64,000 nt of DNA from Roseiarcus sp963809245 (lineage in GTDB: Bacteria > Pseudomonadota > Alphaproteobacteria > Rhizobiales > Beijerinckiaceae). Within the stretch, counting starts at the first letter, position 1. Every line of letters starts with the position of its first letter. Positions 7,104-16,840 of the stretch are shown piece after piece. The DNA is taken from NCBI GenBank assembly GCA_963809245.1, contig CAWEIU010000003.1, forward strand, positions 310,001-374,000. Direction: 5' to 3'. The notes beneath the pieces are model-generated. The model was not told the DNA's origin. It did not search any database and worked only from the letters and a program-made list of their open reading frames with translations. A program made the translations under genes and the position numbers.

Positions 7104-10100
7104 ATGGCAGGCATTGTCCGCATCGCGCTCTCGCGCCCGTACACTTTCGTTGTCATGGCGATCCTGATCCTGCTGTTCGGATCGCTGTCGGCGATTCGAA
7201 CGCCGACCGATATTTTCCCGAATATCGGCATCCCCGTCATTTCGGTTATCTGGACCTACACCGGGCTTCCGCCTGACGACATGGCGGGCCGCATTATCGC
7301 CCCTTACGAGCGCTCGCTGACCGCCACGGTCAACGACATCGAGCATATCCAATCGCAGTCGCTGCCCGGCGTAGGCGTCGTCAAGATCTTCTTCCAGCCG
7401 GGCGTGAACATCAGCGCCGCGCAGGCGCAGGTGACGTCGATCTCGCAGACAATTTTGAAGCAAATGCCGCCCGGCGTCACGCCGCCGCAAATTCTCTCCT
7501 ACAACGCCTCGAGCGTTCCGATCATCCAGCTCGCCTTGTCGAGCGATTCGCTGTCGCAGACCCAGCTCGCCGATCTCGCGCTGAATTTCATCCGGCCGCA
7601 GCTCGTCACGGTGCCCGGCGCCCAGCTTCCCTACCCCTACGGCGGCTCGACGCGGCAAGTGCAGATCGACCTCGATCAAACGGCCCTCAACGCGCACGGC
7701 ATTTCCGCCACCGACGTCGGCGCCGCGCTTGCGCAGCAGAACCTCATCACGCCGGTCGGCACCGAAAAGATCGGCGCCTATGAATTGACCGTCGACCTCA
7801 ACGATTCCCCGAAGGTTCTCTCCGATTTTAACAATCTGCCGATCAAGGTGGTCAACGGCACGGTCGTGTTCATGCGCGACGTCGCCTATGTCCACGACGG
7901 TTCGCCGCCGCAGACCAACGTCGTCCAGCTCGACGGGCGCAAAGGCGTCCTGATGTCGGTGCTGAAGATCGGCGAAGTCTCCACCCTCGACATCATCTCC
8001 GGCATCAAGGCCCGCCTGCCCGCGATCCAGGCGACGCTGCCGCCCGGCGTAACGTTGCGCTACGTCAACGACCAGTCCGATTTCGTGAAGGAATCGGTCA
8101 CGGCCGTCGTGCGCGAAGGCCTGATCGCCGCCGTGCTCACCGGCTTGATGATCCTCCTCTTTCTCGGCAGCTGGCGTTCGACCCTGATCATCACAGTGTC
8201 GATCCCCCTCGCCGTGCTCAGTTCGCTCATCGTGCTTTCGATCCTTGGCCAGACGATCAATGTGATGACCCTCGGCGGCCTCGCGCTCGCGGTCGGCATT
8301 CTGGTCGACGACGCCACGGTCACGATCGAGAACGTCAATCGTCACATGGAAGAGCTCGGCGAGGACATCCTTACCGCCATTACGCTCGGCGCGCGGGAAA
8401 TCATGCCGCCGGCTACGATCGCGCTGTTCTGCATATGCATCGCTTTCGCGCCCCTGCTCGCGCTGGGCGGCGTCGCCGGCTATCTGTTCCGACCGCTGGC
8501 GATGGCCGTCGTCTTCGCGATGATCGCGTCCTACATCCTCACCTATACGCTGGTGCCAACGTTGGCGCATTTCCTCCTGCGCAACCAGCACCAGCACCAT
8601 GCCGCCGGCGCCGGCCAAGCCGCCAAGGTCGGCTTCTTCGGCCGCTTTCAGCGGGGATTTGAGCGTCAATTCGAGCGCCTGCGTCAAGGCTATCTCGGCA
8701 TCCTGCAACTCGCTTTGGACCACCGCTACGCGTTCGCCGGCGGTTTCGTCGCCGTAGCGCTGGCATCGCTCTGCCTCACGATCTACCTCGGCGAGGATTT
8801 CTTCCCGTCGATCGAGTCTCCGGCGATCCGCATGCACTTTCGCGCGCCGACCGGCACCCGCATCGAGCAGACGACGGCGCTCGCCGATCAGATCGAGCAG
8901 ACGGTACGCACGATTGTTCCGCCCGATCGGCTCGAGAGCATCGTCGACAACATCGGTCTGCCGAATAGCGGCATCAACATCTCGTACAGCAACAATGGAA
9001 CCATCGGCGTGTTCGACGGCGACATCCTGCTAACGCTCAAACCCGGCGAGACGCCTACGAACGTCTACGTGAAAACGTTGCGCGAAAAGCTGCCCAGGGC
9101 CTTCCCAGGAACGACCTTCGCGTTCCTACCGCCCGACATGGTGAGCCAGATCCTGAATTTCGGCTCTCCCGCGCCGATCGACGTCCAGATCGTCGGCAAC
9201 AATCTCCCCGCCAGCCGCGCCGTCGCCAACAAATTGCTGGACAAAATCCGGCATGTCGTAGGCATCGCCAATCCGCGTATTGAGGAGGCGTTCCGGGACC
9301 CGGCGATCAAGGTCGACTTCAATCGCGACCTCGCCGGCGTCGTCGGCCTCAGGGAATCCGACGCGGCGAGCGCCGTCCAGGCGACGCTGTCGGGCAGCAC
9401 GCAGACCGCGCCGACCTATTGGCTCGATCCGCGGAACGGAGTCTCCTACGCCGTCTCTGTTCAGACGCCGCAATATTCGATTCAAACGCTCGGCGAGCTT
9501 AAGAACGTGCAACTCAGCGGCGCCCAGTCGACGCAGCTCCTCGGCGGCCTCGCCACCTTTACGCCCGAACCCGTCGACGCAATCGTCTCGCACTACAACA
9601 TCCGTGACGCCGTCAACATCTACGCGGAGACGCAAGAGCGAGACCTCGGCGGGGTCGCCGCCGACATCGAGAAGATCGTCGACGATGCGCGGGCGGATCT
9701 TCCCCGCGGCACGACCATCGCCATTCGCGGCCAGGTCGCGACCATGCAAAGCGCCTATCAGCAGCTCCTGATCGGGTTGGCCTTCTCAATTGTGCTGATC
9801 TACCTGCTAATCGTGGTCAACTTCCAGTCGTGGCTTGATCCGTTCGTGATCATCACCGCCTTGCCGGCCGCTTTGGCCGGCATCGTGTGGATGCTGTTCC
9901 TCACCGGCACCACGCTCTCGGTGCCGGCGCTCACCGGCGCCATCATGTGCATGGGCGTCGCCACCGCAAACAGCATTCTCGTTGTGAGCTTCGCGCGCGA
10001 GCAGCTCGCCGAAGGCAAGGACGCGGTGGCCGCCGCGCTCGCCGCCGGCGCGACGCGTTTTCGCCCGGTGCTGATGACCGCGCTCGCGATGATCATCGGC

Positions 10101-10286
10101 ATGTTGCCGATGGCCATCGAGCCCGGGCAGAATTCGCCACTCGGTCGCGCGGTCATCGGTGGTCTTCTTTTTGCAACGTTTGCGACGCTAGTGTTCGTGC
10201 CCACCGTCTTCAGCATCGCCCACCGTCGCCAACCCAGCCACGCTCGCGAGGCAGAACCGCTCGCCGGCCTGCCCTCTCACGCCTGA
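7104..10286 (+). CDS. RND efflux permease (HAE1/AcrB-like)
   Basis: This 1060-residue inner-membrane pump exports hydrophobic compounds by proton exchange in a tripartite complex. It has the usual RND layout: TM1 at residues 10-32, a large periplasmic loop, a central block of membrane helices (about 335-560), a second loop, and the C-terminal helices. The TM4 proton-relay pair is present as DD at residues 402-403, in GILVDDATVTIENV. It is followed 12 bases later by its periplasmic adaptor, an unusual order since adaptors usually come first. No outer-membrane TolC-like gene is nearby, so that partner is presumably encoded elsewhere. Substrates cannot be told from sequence. Confidence 0.95.
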   Translation: MAGIVRIALSRPYTFVVMAILILLFGSLSAIRTPTDIFPNIGIPVISVIWTYTGLPPDDMAGRIIAPYERSLTATVNDIEHIQSQSLPGVGVVKIFFQPGVNISAAQAQVTSISQTILKQMPPGVTPPQILSYNASSVPIIQLALSSDSLSQTQLADLALNFIRPQLVTVPGAQLPYPYGGSTRQVQIDLDQTALNAHGISATDVGAALAQQNLITPVGTEKIGAYELTVDLNDSPKVLSDFNNLPIKVVNGTVVFMRDVAYVHDGSPPQTNVVQLDGRKGVLMSVLKIGEVSTLDIISGIKARLPAIQATLPPGVTLRYVNDQSDFVKESVTAVVREGLIAAVLTGLMILLFLGSWRSTLIITVSIPLAVLSSLIVLSILGQTINVMTLGGLALAVGILVDDATVTIENVNRHMEELGEDILTAITLGAREIMPPATIALFCICIAFAPLLALGGVAGYLFRPLAMAVVFAMIASYILTYTLVPTLAHFLLRNQHQHHAAGAGQAAKVGFFGRFQRGFERQFERLRQGYLGILQLALDHRYAFAGGFVAVALASLCLTIYLGEDFFPSIESPAIRMHFRAPTGTRIEQTTALADQIEQTVRTIVPPDRLESIVDNIGLPNSGINISYSNNGTIGVFDGDILLTLKPGETPTNVYVKTLREKLPRAFPGTTFAFLPPDMVSQILNFGSPAPIDVQIVGNNLPASRAVANKLLDKIRHVVGIANPRIEEAFRDPAIKVDFNRDLAGVVGLRESDAASAVQATLSGSTQTAPTYWLDPRNGVSYAVSVQTPQYSIQTLGELKNVQLSGAQSTQLLGGLATFTPEPVDAIVSHYNIRDAVNIYAETQERDLGGVAADIEKIVDDARADLPRGTTIAIRGQVATMQSAYQQLLIGLAFSIVLIYLLIVVNFQSWLDPFVIITALPAALAGIVWMLFLTGTTLSVPALTGAIMCMGVATANSILVVSFAREQLAEGKDAVAAALAAGATRFRPVLMTALAMIIGMLPMAIEPGQNSPLGRAVIGGLLFATFATLVFVPTVFSIAHRRQPSHAREAEPLAGLPSHA

Positions 10287-10298
10287 CCCGGAGCCTCT

Positions 10299-11558
10299 AT
10301 GTCGTCCTCTGAACCCCCGATCCATTCTCCCAAGCCGCGTCGCGTGCTCATGCTGCTTGCGACCGTGGCGGTCGGCGCCATCGCCCTTGCCTATTTCGGC
10401 ATCATCAACCGCGCCGCGAGCCATCAGGAGGTGGCGAATTGGACCAACGAGCAGGCCATCCCGACCGTTAAGATCGTGCAGGCCGAGCGCGGCCCGTCTG
10501 AGCAGGATCTGATCCTGCCCGGCAACGTCGCCGCCTATTACACCGGTTCGCTTTACGCCCGCGCGAGCGGCTACGTGACCAACTGGAGCAAGGACATTGG
10601 CGCGCATGTGACCAAGGGAGAAACCCTTGCGACGATTTCGGCGCCGGACCTCGACCAGCAGCTCGCGGAAGCCAAAGGGCAACTCGTGCAATTGCAGGCC
10701 GCCGTCGAGCAGGCGCAGGCCAACGCCGATCTCGGCAAGGTGACCGACCATCGCACCGCGCAGCTCGTCGCCCAGGGCTGGACGAGCAAGGAGCAAGGCG
10801 ATACCGACCATCTGACCTCTGCCTCGCGGGACGCCGCGCTGTCCGTCGCCAAGGCGAATGTGCTCGCGCAGCAGGCCGCGGTAGGCCGGCTGGAAGAGCT
10901 GACGCGTTTCGAGAACATCAAGGCCCCCTTCGACGGCGTCATCACGGCGCGTCACGTCGACATTGGCGACCTCGTGGCCGCCGGGGGCAATACCGGCATT
11001 CCCCTCTTCCAGGTCGCCGACATTCACCGGATGCGCATCTATGTGAGCGTGCCCCAAGGCTTCCTCGGTGAGCTCACGCCCGGCGTCAAGGCGACGCTCC
11101 ACATCCCAGGCCAGAATGAGACCTTCGAGGCCGAAATGGTGTCGACCTCGAATTCGCTGACGGAAGGCTCGCGCACCGCGCTGATCGAGTTGCAGGCGGA
11201 CAATCCCGACGGCAAACTATGGCCCGGCGCCTTCACCGAGGTCCATTTCCACATCCCGTCCGACCCGAACACCCTGTCGGTGCCGCTGACCGCGCTCGTC
11301 TTCGGAGAGCACGGTATGCAAGTCGCCGCGGTGGACGCCAACGGCCGGGTGATTCTGAAAACGGTCAAGCTCGGCCGCAATTTCGGCAATCACGTCGAAA
11401 TCCAATCCGGCGTCGCGCTCAACGACCGGCTGATCGACAATCCCCCGGAGTCGATGGAGACTGGCGAACTCGTTCAAGTGGCTTCGGCGGTCGGCAAGGC
11501 CCCCAGCGTGGCCTCGGCGCCGAGGGCGGAACCTACTACGTCGGCCAAGAACGACTGA
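10299..11558 (+). CDS. RND periplasmic adaptor (membrane fusion protein)
   Basis: This 419-residue HlyD-like adaptor links the RND permease to an outer-membrane channel. One membrane helix (residues 17-36, VLMLLATVAVGAIALAYFGI) anchors it. A biotinyl-lipoyl half-motif follows (LYARASGYVTNWSKDIGAHV), then a coiled-coil hairpin at about 115-200. The second lipoyl half comes next (FENIKAPFDGVITARHVDIG), then beta-barrel and membrane-proximal domains. The C-terminus is an Ala/Ser/Pro-rich tail. It starts 12 bases after the permease stop, so the two are surely one transcript. It converges with the TetR gene at 11619. Confidence 0.93.
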   Translation: MSSSEPPIHSPKPRRVLMLLATVAVGAIALAYFGIINRAASHQEVANWTNEQAIPTVKIVQAERGPSEQDLILPGNVAAYYTGSLYARASGYVTNWSKDIGAHVTKGETLATISAPDLDQQLAEAKGQLVQLQAAVEQAQANADLGKVTDHRTAQLVAQGWTSKEQGDTDHLTSASRDAALSVAKANVLAQQAAVGRLEELTRFENIKAPFDGVITARHVDIGDLVAAGGNTGIPLFQVADIHRMRIYVSVPQGFLGELTPGVKATLHIPGQNETFEAEMVSTSNSLTEGSRTALIELQADNPDGKLWPGAFTEVHFHIPSDPNTLSVPLTALVFGEHGMQVAAVDANGRVILKTVKLGRNFGNHVEIQSGVALNDRLIDNPPESMETGELVQVASAVGKAPSVASAPRAEPTTSAKND

Positions 11559-11618
11559 CGATCTTGACGATGGCCGCGGGTCCGCCGAGCCCGTGGCCGC
11601 GCCCATGGCGTCGCAATC

Positions 11619-12167
11619 CTATTCGCCGCGGCGCGCCATCTGTTCGATTGCGCGGAAAACCCGGCTCGCCTCGTCATCGGCGAGAGGCTCGAAGCCGAGC
11701 GTGCGAAACATTTGCAGACCCCAGCAGGCGAACAGCAGCGCGCGCGCCTCGTCGGGCCGCTCGGCCTCGGCGGCGGCCTCGTCGAGCGCCTGTTTCATCG
11801 CCGCGCTGATTGCGGCTACGCAAGGCGCATGGCCGATCGCGGCGGCCAGCAACGCCGGGGGAAATCCCAACTCGCCGGCATAGTGGCGGGCGCCGGCGCG
11901 CAAGATGCCGAGCAGTGCGCGGCGCGGCGCGCCCGGATCGACATCCATCTCGCGCGCCGAGTCGCGACGGTCAGCTTCGAGTTCGCGCGACACCAGTTCG
12001 GCGAGGAGAGCCTCCTTGGAGCGAAAATGGTGCAGCACGCCGCCCTTGCTGATCCCGGCGGCCTCGGCGACCGCCTCCATCGTCAAGGCGTTGATCCCTT
12101 CTCTGGCGATCAGAGTTTTCGCCGCGGCGATGATCTTTTCCAACGTCGCCTGACTACGCGTCTGCAT
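11619..12167 (-). CDS. TetR-family transcriptional regulator
   Basis: This 182-residue TetR-type repressor has its N-terminal DNA-binding domain at residues 8-55 (IIAAAKTLIAREGINALT, then VAEAAGISKGGVLHHFRSK as the helix-turn-helix). A helical ligand domain follows. I chose the ATG at 12167. The frame is open up to 12230, but that would put the 18-bp palindrome at 12189-12206 inside the coding region, whereas the shorter start leaves it 22 bases upstream as an operator. It converges with the RND operon, so it may control that pump, but no matching operator is visible ahead of the permease. Autoregulation is the better supported role. Confidence 0.88.
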   Translation of the reverse strand: MQTRSQATLEKIIAAAKTLIAREGINALTMEAVAEAAGISKGGVLHHFRSKEALLAELVSRELEADRRDSAREMDVDPGAPRRALLGILRAGARHYAGELGFPPALLAAAIGHAPCVAAISAAMKQALDEAAAEAERPDEARALLFACWGLQMFRTLGFEPLADDEASRVFRAIEQMARRGE

Positions 12168-12188
12168 GGGATGGGCCGATCTTGAAGC

Positions 12189-12206
12189 AAACCGTCCGGA
12201 CGGTTT
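12189..12206 (-). promoter_or_regulatory. TetR-type operator palindrome
   Basis: AAACCGTCCGGACGGTTT is a perfect 18-bp palindrome 22 bases upstream of the TetR regulator start. Perfect palindromes of this size next to tetR genes are typical autoregulatory operators. Confidence 0.7.
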
Positions 12207-12338
12207 TGCATAAGCGGAGAAACGCCGCAAGGCGCGGGGCTAGGCCTTCGTCATGCCGCGAAAGCGGGCGTCCCGCCGCCTAGTGCGCTGGCGCATCATA
12301 TCGAGAAGCTCGCGGTGGCCGCCCGGGCGCGGGCCGGA

Positions 12339-14411
12339 TCAGGCCGGCGCCGCCTCCGCCAACCCTCGCTTGCGAAGCAGCGCCTCCGGGTCGGGATCGC
12401 GGCCGCGGAAGGCGTGGTAGGCGGCGCCGGGCTCGCGCGAATTGCCGGCGGAGTAGACGAAGCGTTCGAGCCGCTCGGCGAGATCAGGATTGAAGACGTC
12501 GCCGCTCCCCGCGAACGCCTCAAAGCCGTCAGCGTCGAGAATCTCGGACCAGAGGTAGCTGTAGTAGCCGGCAGAATAGCCCTCGCCGGAGAAGATGTGC
12601 TGGAAATGCGGCGCCGAATGGCGCGGCGCGATCGCCTCGGGCATGCCGAGGGCGTCAAGCGCTCGCCGCTCGAAGCCGGCGACGTCGATCGCGCCGGGCT
12701 CGCCTCGCAAGTGCAACTCCATGTCGACCAAAGCGGAGGCCGTGTATTCGACCGTGGCGAAGCCTTGATTGAAGCGGCGCGCAGCCTCGAGGCGCTCGAT
12801 CAGCGCTTCCGGCATCGGCTCGCCGCTATCCCTACGGCGCGCGAAGCGGCGCAGGGTCTCGGGGCGCTCAAGCCAGTGCTCGTAAAGCTGCGATGGAAAT
12901 TCGACGAAGTCGTGCGCGACGTTCGTCCCCGCGAGCAAGGGATAGGTGACGTTCGACAGAATCCCATGCAGCGCGTGGCCGAATTCGTGGAACAACGTGT
13001 GCGCCTCGTCAATGCTGAGGAGGCAAGCCTCCCCAGCGCCGGCTTTGGCGAAGTTCATCACGTTGACGATGATCGGCAGCACCGGACCGTCGAGCTTCTG
13101 CTGGTCGCGGAACGAGCTCATCCAGGCGCCGCTGCGCTTGGAGGGCCGCGCGAAGTAATCGCCGATGAAGAGCGCGATCGGCTCGCCGCCGCGGCCCGTC
13201 ACCGTCCAGGCGCGCGCGTCGGGATGGTAGAGCGGAATGTCGCGCCGCTCGGCGAAGGAGAGGCCGAACAGGCGATGGGCGACGTCGAACGCCGCCTCGA
13301 TCATCCCGTCCAGCGGCAGATAGGGTTTGAGCTCCCCCTCGTCGATGTCGAACAGCGCCTTGCGACGCTTCTCCGCGTAATAGCGCCAGTCCCAGGGACG
13401 CAGCTCGAAATTGCCGCCCTCGACGGCGATCATCGCTTGCAGGCCCTCGGCTTCGCGCAGCGCCTGCTCGCGCGCTCGCGTCCAGACCCGCGTCAGCAGC
13501 CCGAGCGCCGCCTCCGGCGTCTTGGCCATCGTGTCGGCGAGGCGGAAGTGCGCGTAGGAGGGAAAGCCCATCAGCTTCGCGCGCTCGGCCCGCAGTTCCA
13601 CCGCTTCGCGCATGATCGCAGAATTGTCGTGCGCGCCGCCATTGGCGCCGCGGGCGAGGAAGGCGCGAAAAGCCTTTTCGCGCAGATCGCGCCGGGCGGA
13701 GAATTGTAGGAAAGGCTCGACCGAGGAGCGCGACAAGGTGACGGCGTGCTTGCCGGAATGCCCGCGCTCGCTCGCCGTTTCAGCCGCCGCGGCAAGGAAA
13801 CTCTCCGGCAACCCCTGTCGATCGTCCGGCGTCTCGAGGATCAGCAGAAAATCCTTCTCGTCGGCCAGCACGTTCTGGCCGAAGGTCGCGCCGAGCGTCG
13901 CCAGGCGCTCGCTGATCGCGGCGAGCCGCGCCTTGGTCCAGGCGGGAAGTCCCGCGCCCGCGCGCAGGAAGGCGGTGCGATAGCGCTCCAGCGTGCGCGC
14001 GGCCTCGGCGTCGAGCCCCTGCCCGCCGCCCTCGGCGTAAAGGGTCTCGATGCGCCGGAACAAAGCGTCATTCTGCAGGATGGCGCTGCGCTCGCGCGAA
14101 AGGATCGGCGCCATCGCGCGTTCTAGGTCTTGCAGCGCCTCGTTGCTGTCCGAGCCGACGAGGTTGAAGAAGACCGACTCGACCCGGTCGAGCGCGTTGC
14201 CGCTGCGCTCCAGCGCTGCGATCGTGTTCTCGAAGGTCGGTGCGGCGGGATTGTCCGCGATCGCAGCGATCTCCGCACGCTTCACGGCCAAAGCGGCGTC
14301 GAAGGCGGGCCGGAAATGCTCGGGTCGGATCCGCGCGAAGGGCGGCGCTTCGAACGGGCCGCTCCACGACTCGAGAAGGGGATTGCCATGAGCGTCCGCG
14401 TGAAGATCCAC
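12339..14411 (-). CDS. M3-family metallopeptidase (oligopeptidase A / Dcp-like)
   Basis: This 690-residue cytoplasmic zinc peptidase degrades short peptides. The M3 active-site motif HEFGHALH begins at residue 475 (HEFGH 475-479), with the downstream zinc ligand glutamate expected in FVEFPSQLYEHWL. The length and the start (NPLLESWSGPFEAPPFARIRPEHF) match the oligopeptidase A / peptidyl-dipeptidase Dcp branch; sequence alone does not separate these two. There is no signal peptide. It lies between the TetR gene and guaB, all on the minus strand, but a strong hairpin separates it from guaB, so it may be transcribed independently. Confidence 0.93.
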   Translation of the reverse strand: MDLHADAHGNPLLESWSGPFEAPPFARIRPEHFRPAFDAALAVKRAEIAAIADNPAAPTFENTIAALERSGNALDRVESVFFNLVGSDSNEALQDLERAMAPILSRERSAILQNDALFRRIETLYAEGGGQGLDAEAARTLERYRTAFLRAGAGLPAWTKARLAAISERLATLGATFGQNVLADEKDFLLILETPDDRQGLPESFLAAAAETASERGHSGKHAVTLSRSSVEPFLQFSARRDLREKAFRAFLARGANGGAHDNSAIMREAVELRAERAKLMGFPSYAHFRLADTMAKTPEAALGLLTRVWTRAREQALREAEGLQAMIAVEGGNFELRPWDWRYYAEKRRKALFDIDEGELKPYLPLDGMIEAAFDVAHRLFGLSFAERRDIPLYHPDARAWTVTGRGGEPIALFIGDYFARPSKRSGAWMSSFRDQQKLDGPVLPIIVNVMNFAKAGAGEACLLSIDEAHTLFHEFGHALHGILSNVTYPLLAGTNVAHDFVEFPSQLYEHWLERPETLRRFARRRDSGEPMPEALIERLEAARRFNQGFATVEYTASALVDMELHLRGEPGAIDVAGFERRALDALGMPEAIAPRHSAPHFQHIFSGEGYSAGYYSYLWSEILDADGFEAFAGSGDVFNPDLAERLERFVYSAGNSREPGAAYHAFRGRDPDPEALLRKRGLAEAAPA

Positions 14412-14443
14412 GGCTAAGTCCTCGGCTGGAGTTGCGATGTTGA

Positions 14444-14475
14444 GAGCGCGGCGCTTGACTAAGCGCGCCGCGCTC
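14444..14475 (-). terminator. hairpin downstream of guaB
   Basis: GAGCGCGGCGC and GCGCCGCGCTC form a perfect 11-bp stem with a 10-base loop, starting 8 bases past the guaB stop on the minus strand. There is no U-tract after it, so it is a probable transcript-end or RNA-stability hairpin and not a textbook intrinsic terminator. Confidence 0.5.
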
Positions 14476-14482
14476 GGTCCCG

Positions 14483-15979
14483 TCAGCCCCCCGCCGAGGG
14501 ATAGTTCGGGCTCTCGCGCGTGATCGCCACGTCATGCACGTGGCTCTCGCGCAGGCCCGCGGAGGTGATGCGCACGAAGCGCGCCTTGGCCTGGAATTCC
14601 TCGATCGACGCCGCGCCGACATAGCCCATCGCCGCGCGCAGGCCGCCGGCGAGCTGATGCAGAATGGCGCCGACCGGGCCGCGATAGGGCACTTGTCCCT
14701 CGACGCCCTCGGGCACCAGCTTCATCTGGTCCTTGATGTCCTGTTGGAAATAGCGGTCGGCGGAGCCTTGCGCCATCGCGCCGAGCGAACCCATGCCGCG
14801 GTAGCTCTTATAGGAGCGGCCCTGGTACAGGAACGTTTCGCCGGGACTCTCGTCGGTGCCGGCGAGCAGCGAGCCGATCATCACGCAGTCGGAGCCGGCG
14901 GCGATCGCCTTGGCGAAATCGCCGGAATACTTGATGCCGCCGTCGCCGATCACCGGCACTCCGGCCTTGCGCGCCGCTTCCGCCGCTTCGAGGATTGCCG
15001 TGAGCTGCGGAACGCCGACGCCAGCGACAATCCGCGTGGTGCAGATCGAGCCCGGGCCGATGCCGACCTTGATCGCGTCCGCGCCCGCGTCGATCAGCGC
15101 CTGCGCGCCTTCGCGCGTCGCGATGTTGCCGGCGATGACCGCGACCTTGTTGGTGGCGCGCTGAATGCGTCGGACCTGCTCGAGCACATGCTCGGAATGG
15201 CCGTGCGCGGTGTCGACGATGAGGCAGTCGACGCCGGCGGCCATCAAGAGTTCGGCGCGCTCAAAACCCTTGTCGCCGACTGTCGTCGCGGCGGCGACCC
15301 GCAAGCGCCCGTCCGGGTCCTTGGCGGCGTTGGGGTGCGCGGTCGCCTTCTCGATGTCCTTGACCGTGATGAGCCCCACGCAGCGGCCCTCTTCGTCGAC
15401 GACGACGAGCTTCTCGATGCGGTGCTGATGCAGCAGGCGGCGCGCCTCGTCCTTGGAGACCCCCTCGCCGACGGTCACGACTTTGCGCGTCATCAATTCG
15501 GCGACCGGCTGGCGCGGATCGTCGGCGAAGCGCACGTCCCGGTTGGTGAGAATGCCGACCAGCCGGGCGGGCTTGCCGGAAGGGCCGCCGCGCTCGACCA
15601 CGGGAATGCCTGAGATCGAAGAGCGGCGCATCATAGCCAGCGCGTCGGCGAGCGTCGCATCGGGAAAGATCGTGATCGGATCGACGACCATGCCGCTCTC
15701 GAAGCGCTTGACCTTGCGGACTTCCTCGGCCTGCTCCTCGGGCGTCATATTGCGATGGATGACGCCGAGCCCGCCAGCCTGCGCCATCGCGACGGCGAGG
15801 CGCGCTTCGGTCACGGTGTCCATGGCGGACGAAATGATCGGCAGGTTCAGTCGGATCGAACGCGTCAGTCGCGAACCGAGGTCGACGCCGCTCGGCATCA
15901 CCGTGCTGTGGCCAGGGCGCAGAAGCACATCGTCGAAGGCGAGGCCTTCCGAAAACGCCGGGTTTTCCACTGTCGCCAT
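14483..15979 (-). CDS. guaB: inosine-5'-monophosphate dehydrogenase
   Basis: GuaB oxidises IMP to XMP with NAD+, the committed step of GMP synthesis in the cytoplasm. The 498-residue length is normal. The catalytic cysteine lies in GPGSICTTRIVAG, and the flap-region sequence YRGMGSLGAM is present. The Bateman module of two CBS domains is inserted at about residues 95-215 (VDPITIFPDATLADALAMM and LMTRKVVTVGEGVSKDEAR). The gene has a hairpin about 42-61 bases upstream (GCCCCGC/GCGGGGC at 16021-16040) and another just after its stop. guaA is not adjacent. Confidence 0.97.
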   Translation of the reverse strand: MATVENPAFSEGLAFDDVLLRPGHSTVMPSGVDLGSRLTRSIRLNLPIISSAMDTVTEARLAVAMAQAGGLGVIHRNMTPEEQAEEVRKVKRFESGMVVDPITIFPDATLADALAMMRRSSISGIPVVERGGPSGKPARLVGILTNRDVRFADDPRQPVAELMTRKVVTVGEGVSKDEARRLLHQHRIEKLVVVDEEGRCVGLITVKDIEKATAHPNAAKDPDGRLRVAAATTVGDKGFERAELLMAAGVDCLIVDTAHGHSEHVLEQVRRIQRATNKVAVIAGNIATREGAQALIDAGADAIKVGIGPGSICTTRIVAGVGVPQLTAILEAAEAARKAGVPVIGDGGIKYSGDFAKAIAAGSDCVMIGSLLAGTDESPGETFLYQGRSYKSYRGMGSLGAMAQGSADRYFQQDIKDQMKLVPEGVEGQVPYRGPVGAILHQLAGGLRAAMGYVGAASIEEFQAKARFVRITSAGLRESHVHDVAITRESPNYPSAGG

Positions 15980-16020
15980 GGGAGCCGTCCTATTTGAGGG
16001 AGTCGCGGACGCTTCGCCGC

Positions 16021-16040
16021 GCCCCGCTTCATGGCGGGGC
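16021..16040 (-). other. hairpin in the guaB leader
   Basis: GCCCCGC-TTCATG-GCGGGGC forms a 7-bp stem with a 6-base loop in the region upstream of guaB. It could be a leader structure, or simply a transcript end for a neighbouring unit. There is no U-tract and no purine-riboswitch-like sequence that I recognise. Confidence 0.35.
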
Positions 16041-16158
16041 TGCGTAACACGGGCGAGCGGAAGTTCCTAGACCGTGCGACGATTTGCTCGTCTCGCCACT
16101 CTCGCGCTCCCTGAGCGAAGCCAGGTTCGGCTTCGCCGCGCCGGGACGGCCGGATGGC

Positions 16159-16344
16159 TCAGCGGTACCAGCAGTGACCGTTGTGACAGACGCGCCGGTG
16201 CGGGTAGATGAAGCCGGGACCGGCGCAATAGTGGTACCAGTGATACCCGCTCATGCCGAGACGATAGCAGCCGGCGTCCGCTGCGCCGGGCGCGAGAACG
16301 ATCGCCAAAAGCATAGCCGCTCCGAATATGGAAAATCCGCGCAT
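16159..16344 (-). CDS. small secreted Cys/His/Tyr-rich protein
   Basis: This 61-residue protein has a signal peptide (MRGFSIFGAAMLLAIVLAPGAADA) and a mature part of only about 37 residues rich in Cys, Tyr, His and Trp (GCYRLGMSGYHWYHYCAGPG, then VCHNGHCWYR). Four cysteines could form two disulfides or bind a metal. Similar tiny secreted proteins are common in Rhizobiales and have no known role. GGAG lies 10 bases upstream of the ATG. It is one of three small exported products between 16.1 and 17.2 kb. Confidence 0.7.
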   Translation of the reverse strand: MRGFSIFGAAMLLAIVLAPGAADAGCYRLGMSGYHWYHYCAGPGFIYPHRRVCHNGHCWYR

Positions 16345-16594
16345 AAGAGTGTGCTCCGTGTCCGTTGGCTGGACGCCGCCAGGCTACACGGCTCTCAGAT
16401 CGGCCGCAGCGCTCGGATTCTACTCAGGAACGTTCACCTTTCCCGCATCTGCTCGACCTCGCTTTGCCATACGTTGACGCCCCGCGCGCTGTGCGGAGCG
16501 TCAACATGCGTGTCGAGGTCGGCGGCGCGAGCGGGCTTCAAACCTCTTACGTGGGACTTCAGCTCATCCGCTGCTTCAGCGTGGGGACTGCGCA

Positions 16595-16840
16595 TTAGCT
16601 TCCGTTCGAGTTGCTGTAGCAGGCGTAGCCGAGAAGGACCTCGTTCGGGCCCCAAACCGCCCGAGACATGTCCGCTCCGCAATTGTTCGCGTTTCGGACG
16701 TAGTGGCTGGCGGGATCGTGGGACATCGATGCTTCGGCGGCGCGTGCGATCTCCTGCCGGCTCACCTGGGTCTCGCCTTGAGCCAAAGCGGCGGAGGTGA
16801 GGGAGAGAAGGGCGACGATGGCGATGCATGTGCGGTTCAT
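16595..16840 (-). CDS. small secreted protein of unknown function
   Basis: This 81-residue protein has a signal peptide (MNRTCIAIVALLSLTSAALA, cleavage before QGE) and a mature domain with two cysteines (NNCGADMS and GYACYSNS), probably a disulfide in the periplasm. GGAG sits 6 bases before the ATG. I do not recognise the family. The clear signal peptide and good ribosome site make it a real gene in my view. Confidence 0.7.
   Translation of the reverse strand: MNRTCIAIVALLSLTSAALAQGETQVSRQEIARAAEASMSHDPASHYVRNANNCGADMSRAVWGPNEVLLGYACYSNSNGS

Noticed and set aside
6792..8837. Long open frame on the minus strand
   Set aside because: It lies wholly antisense to the RND permease gene, has a highly charged composition with no recognisable domain, and reflects third-position GC bias.
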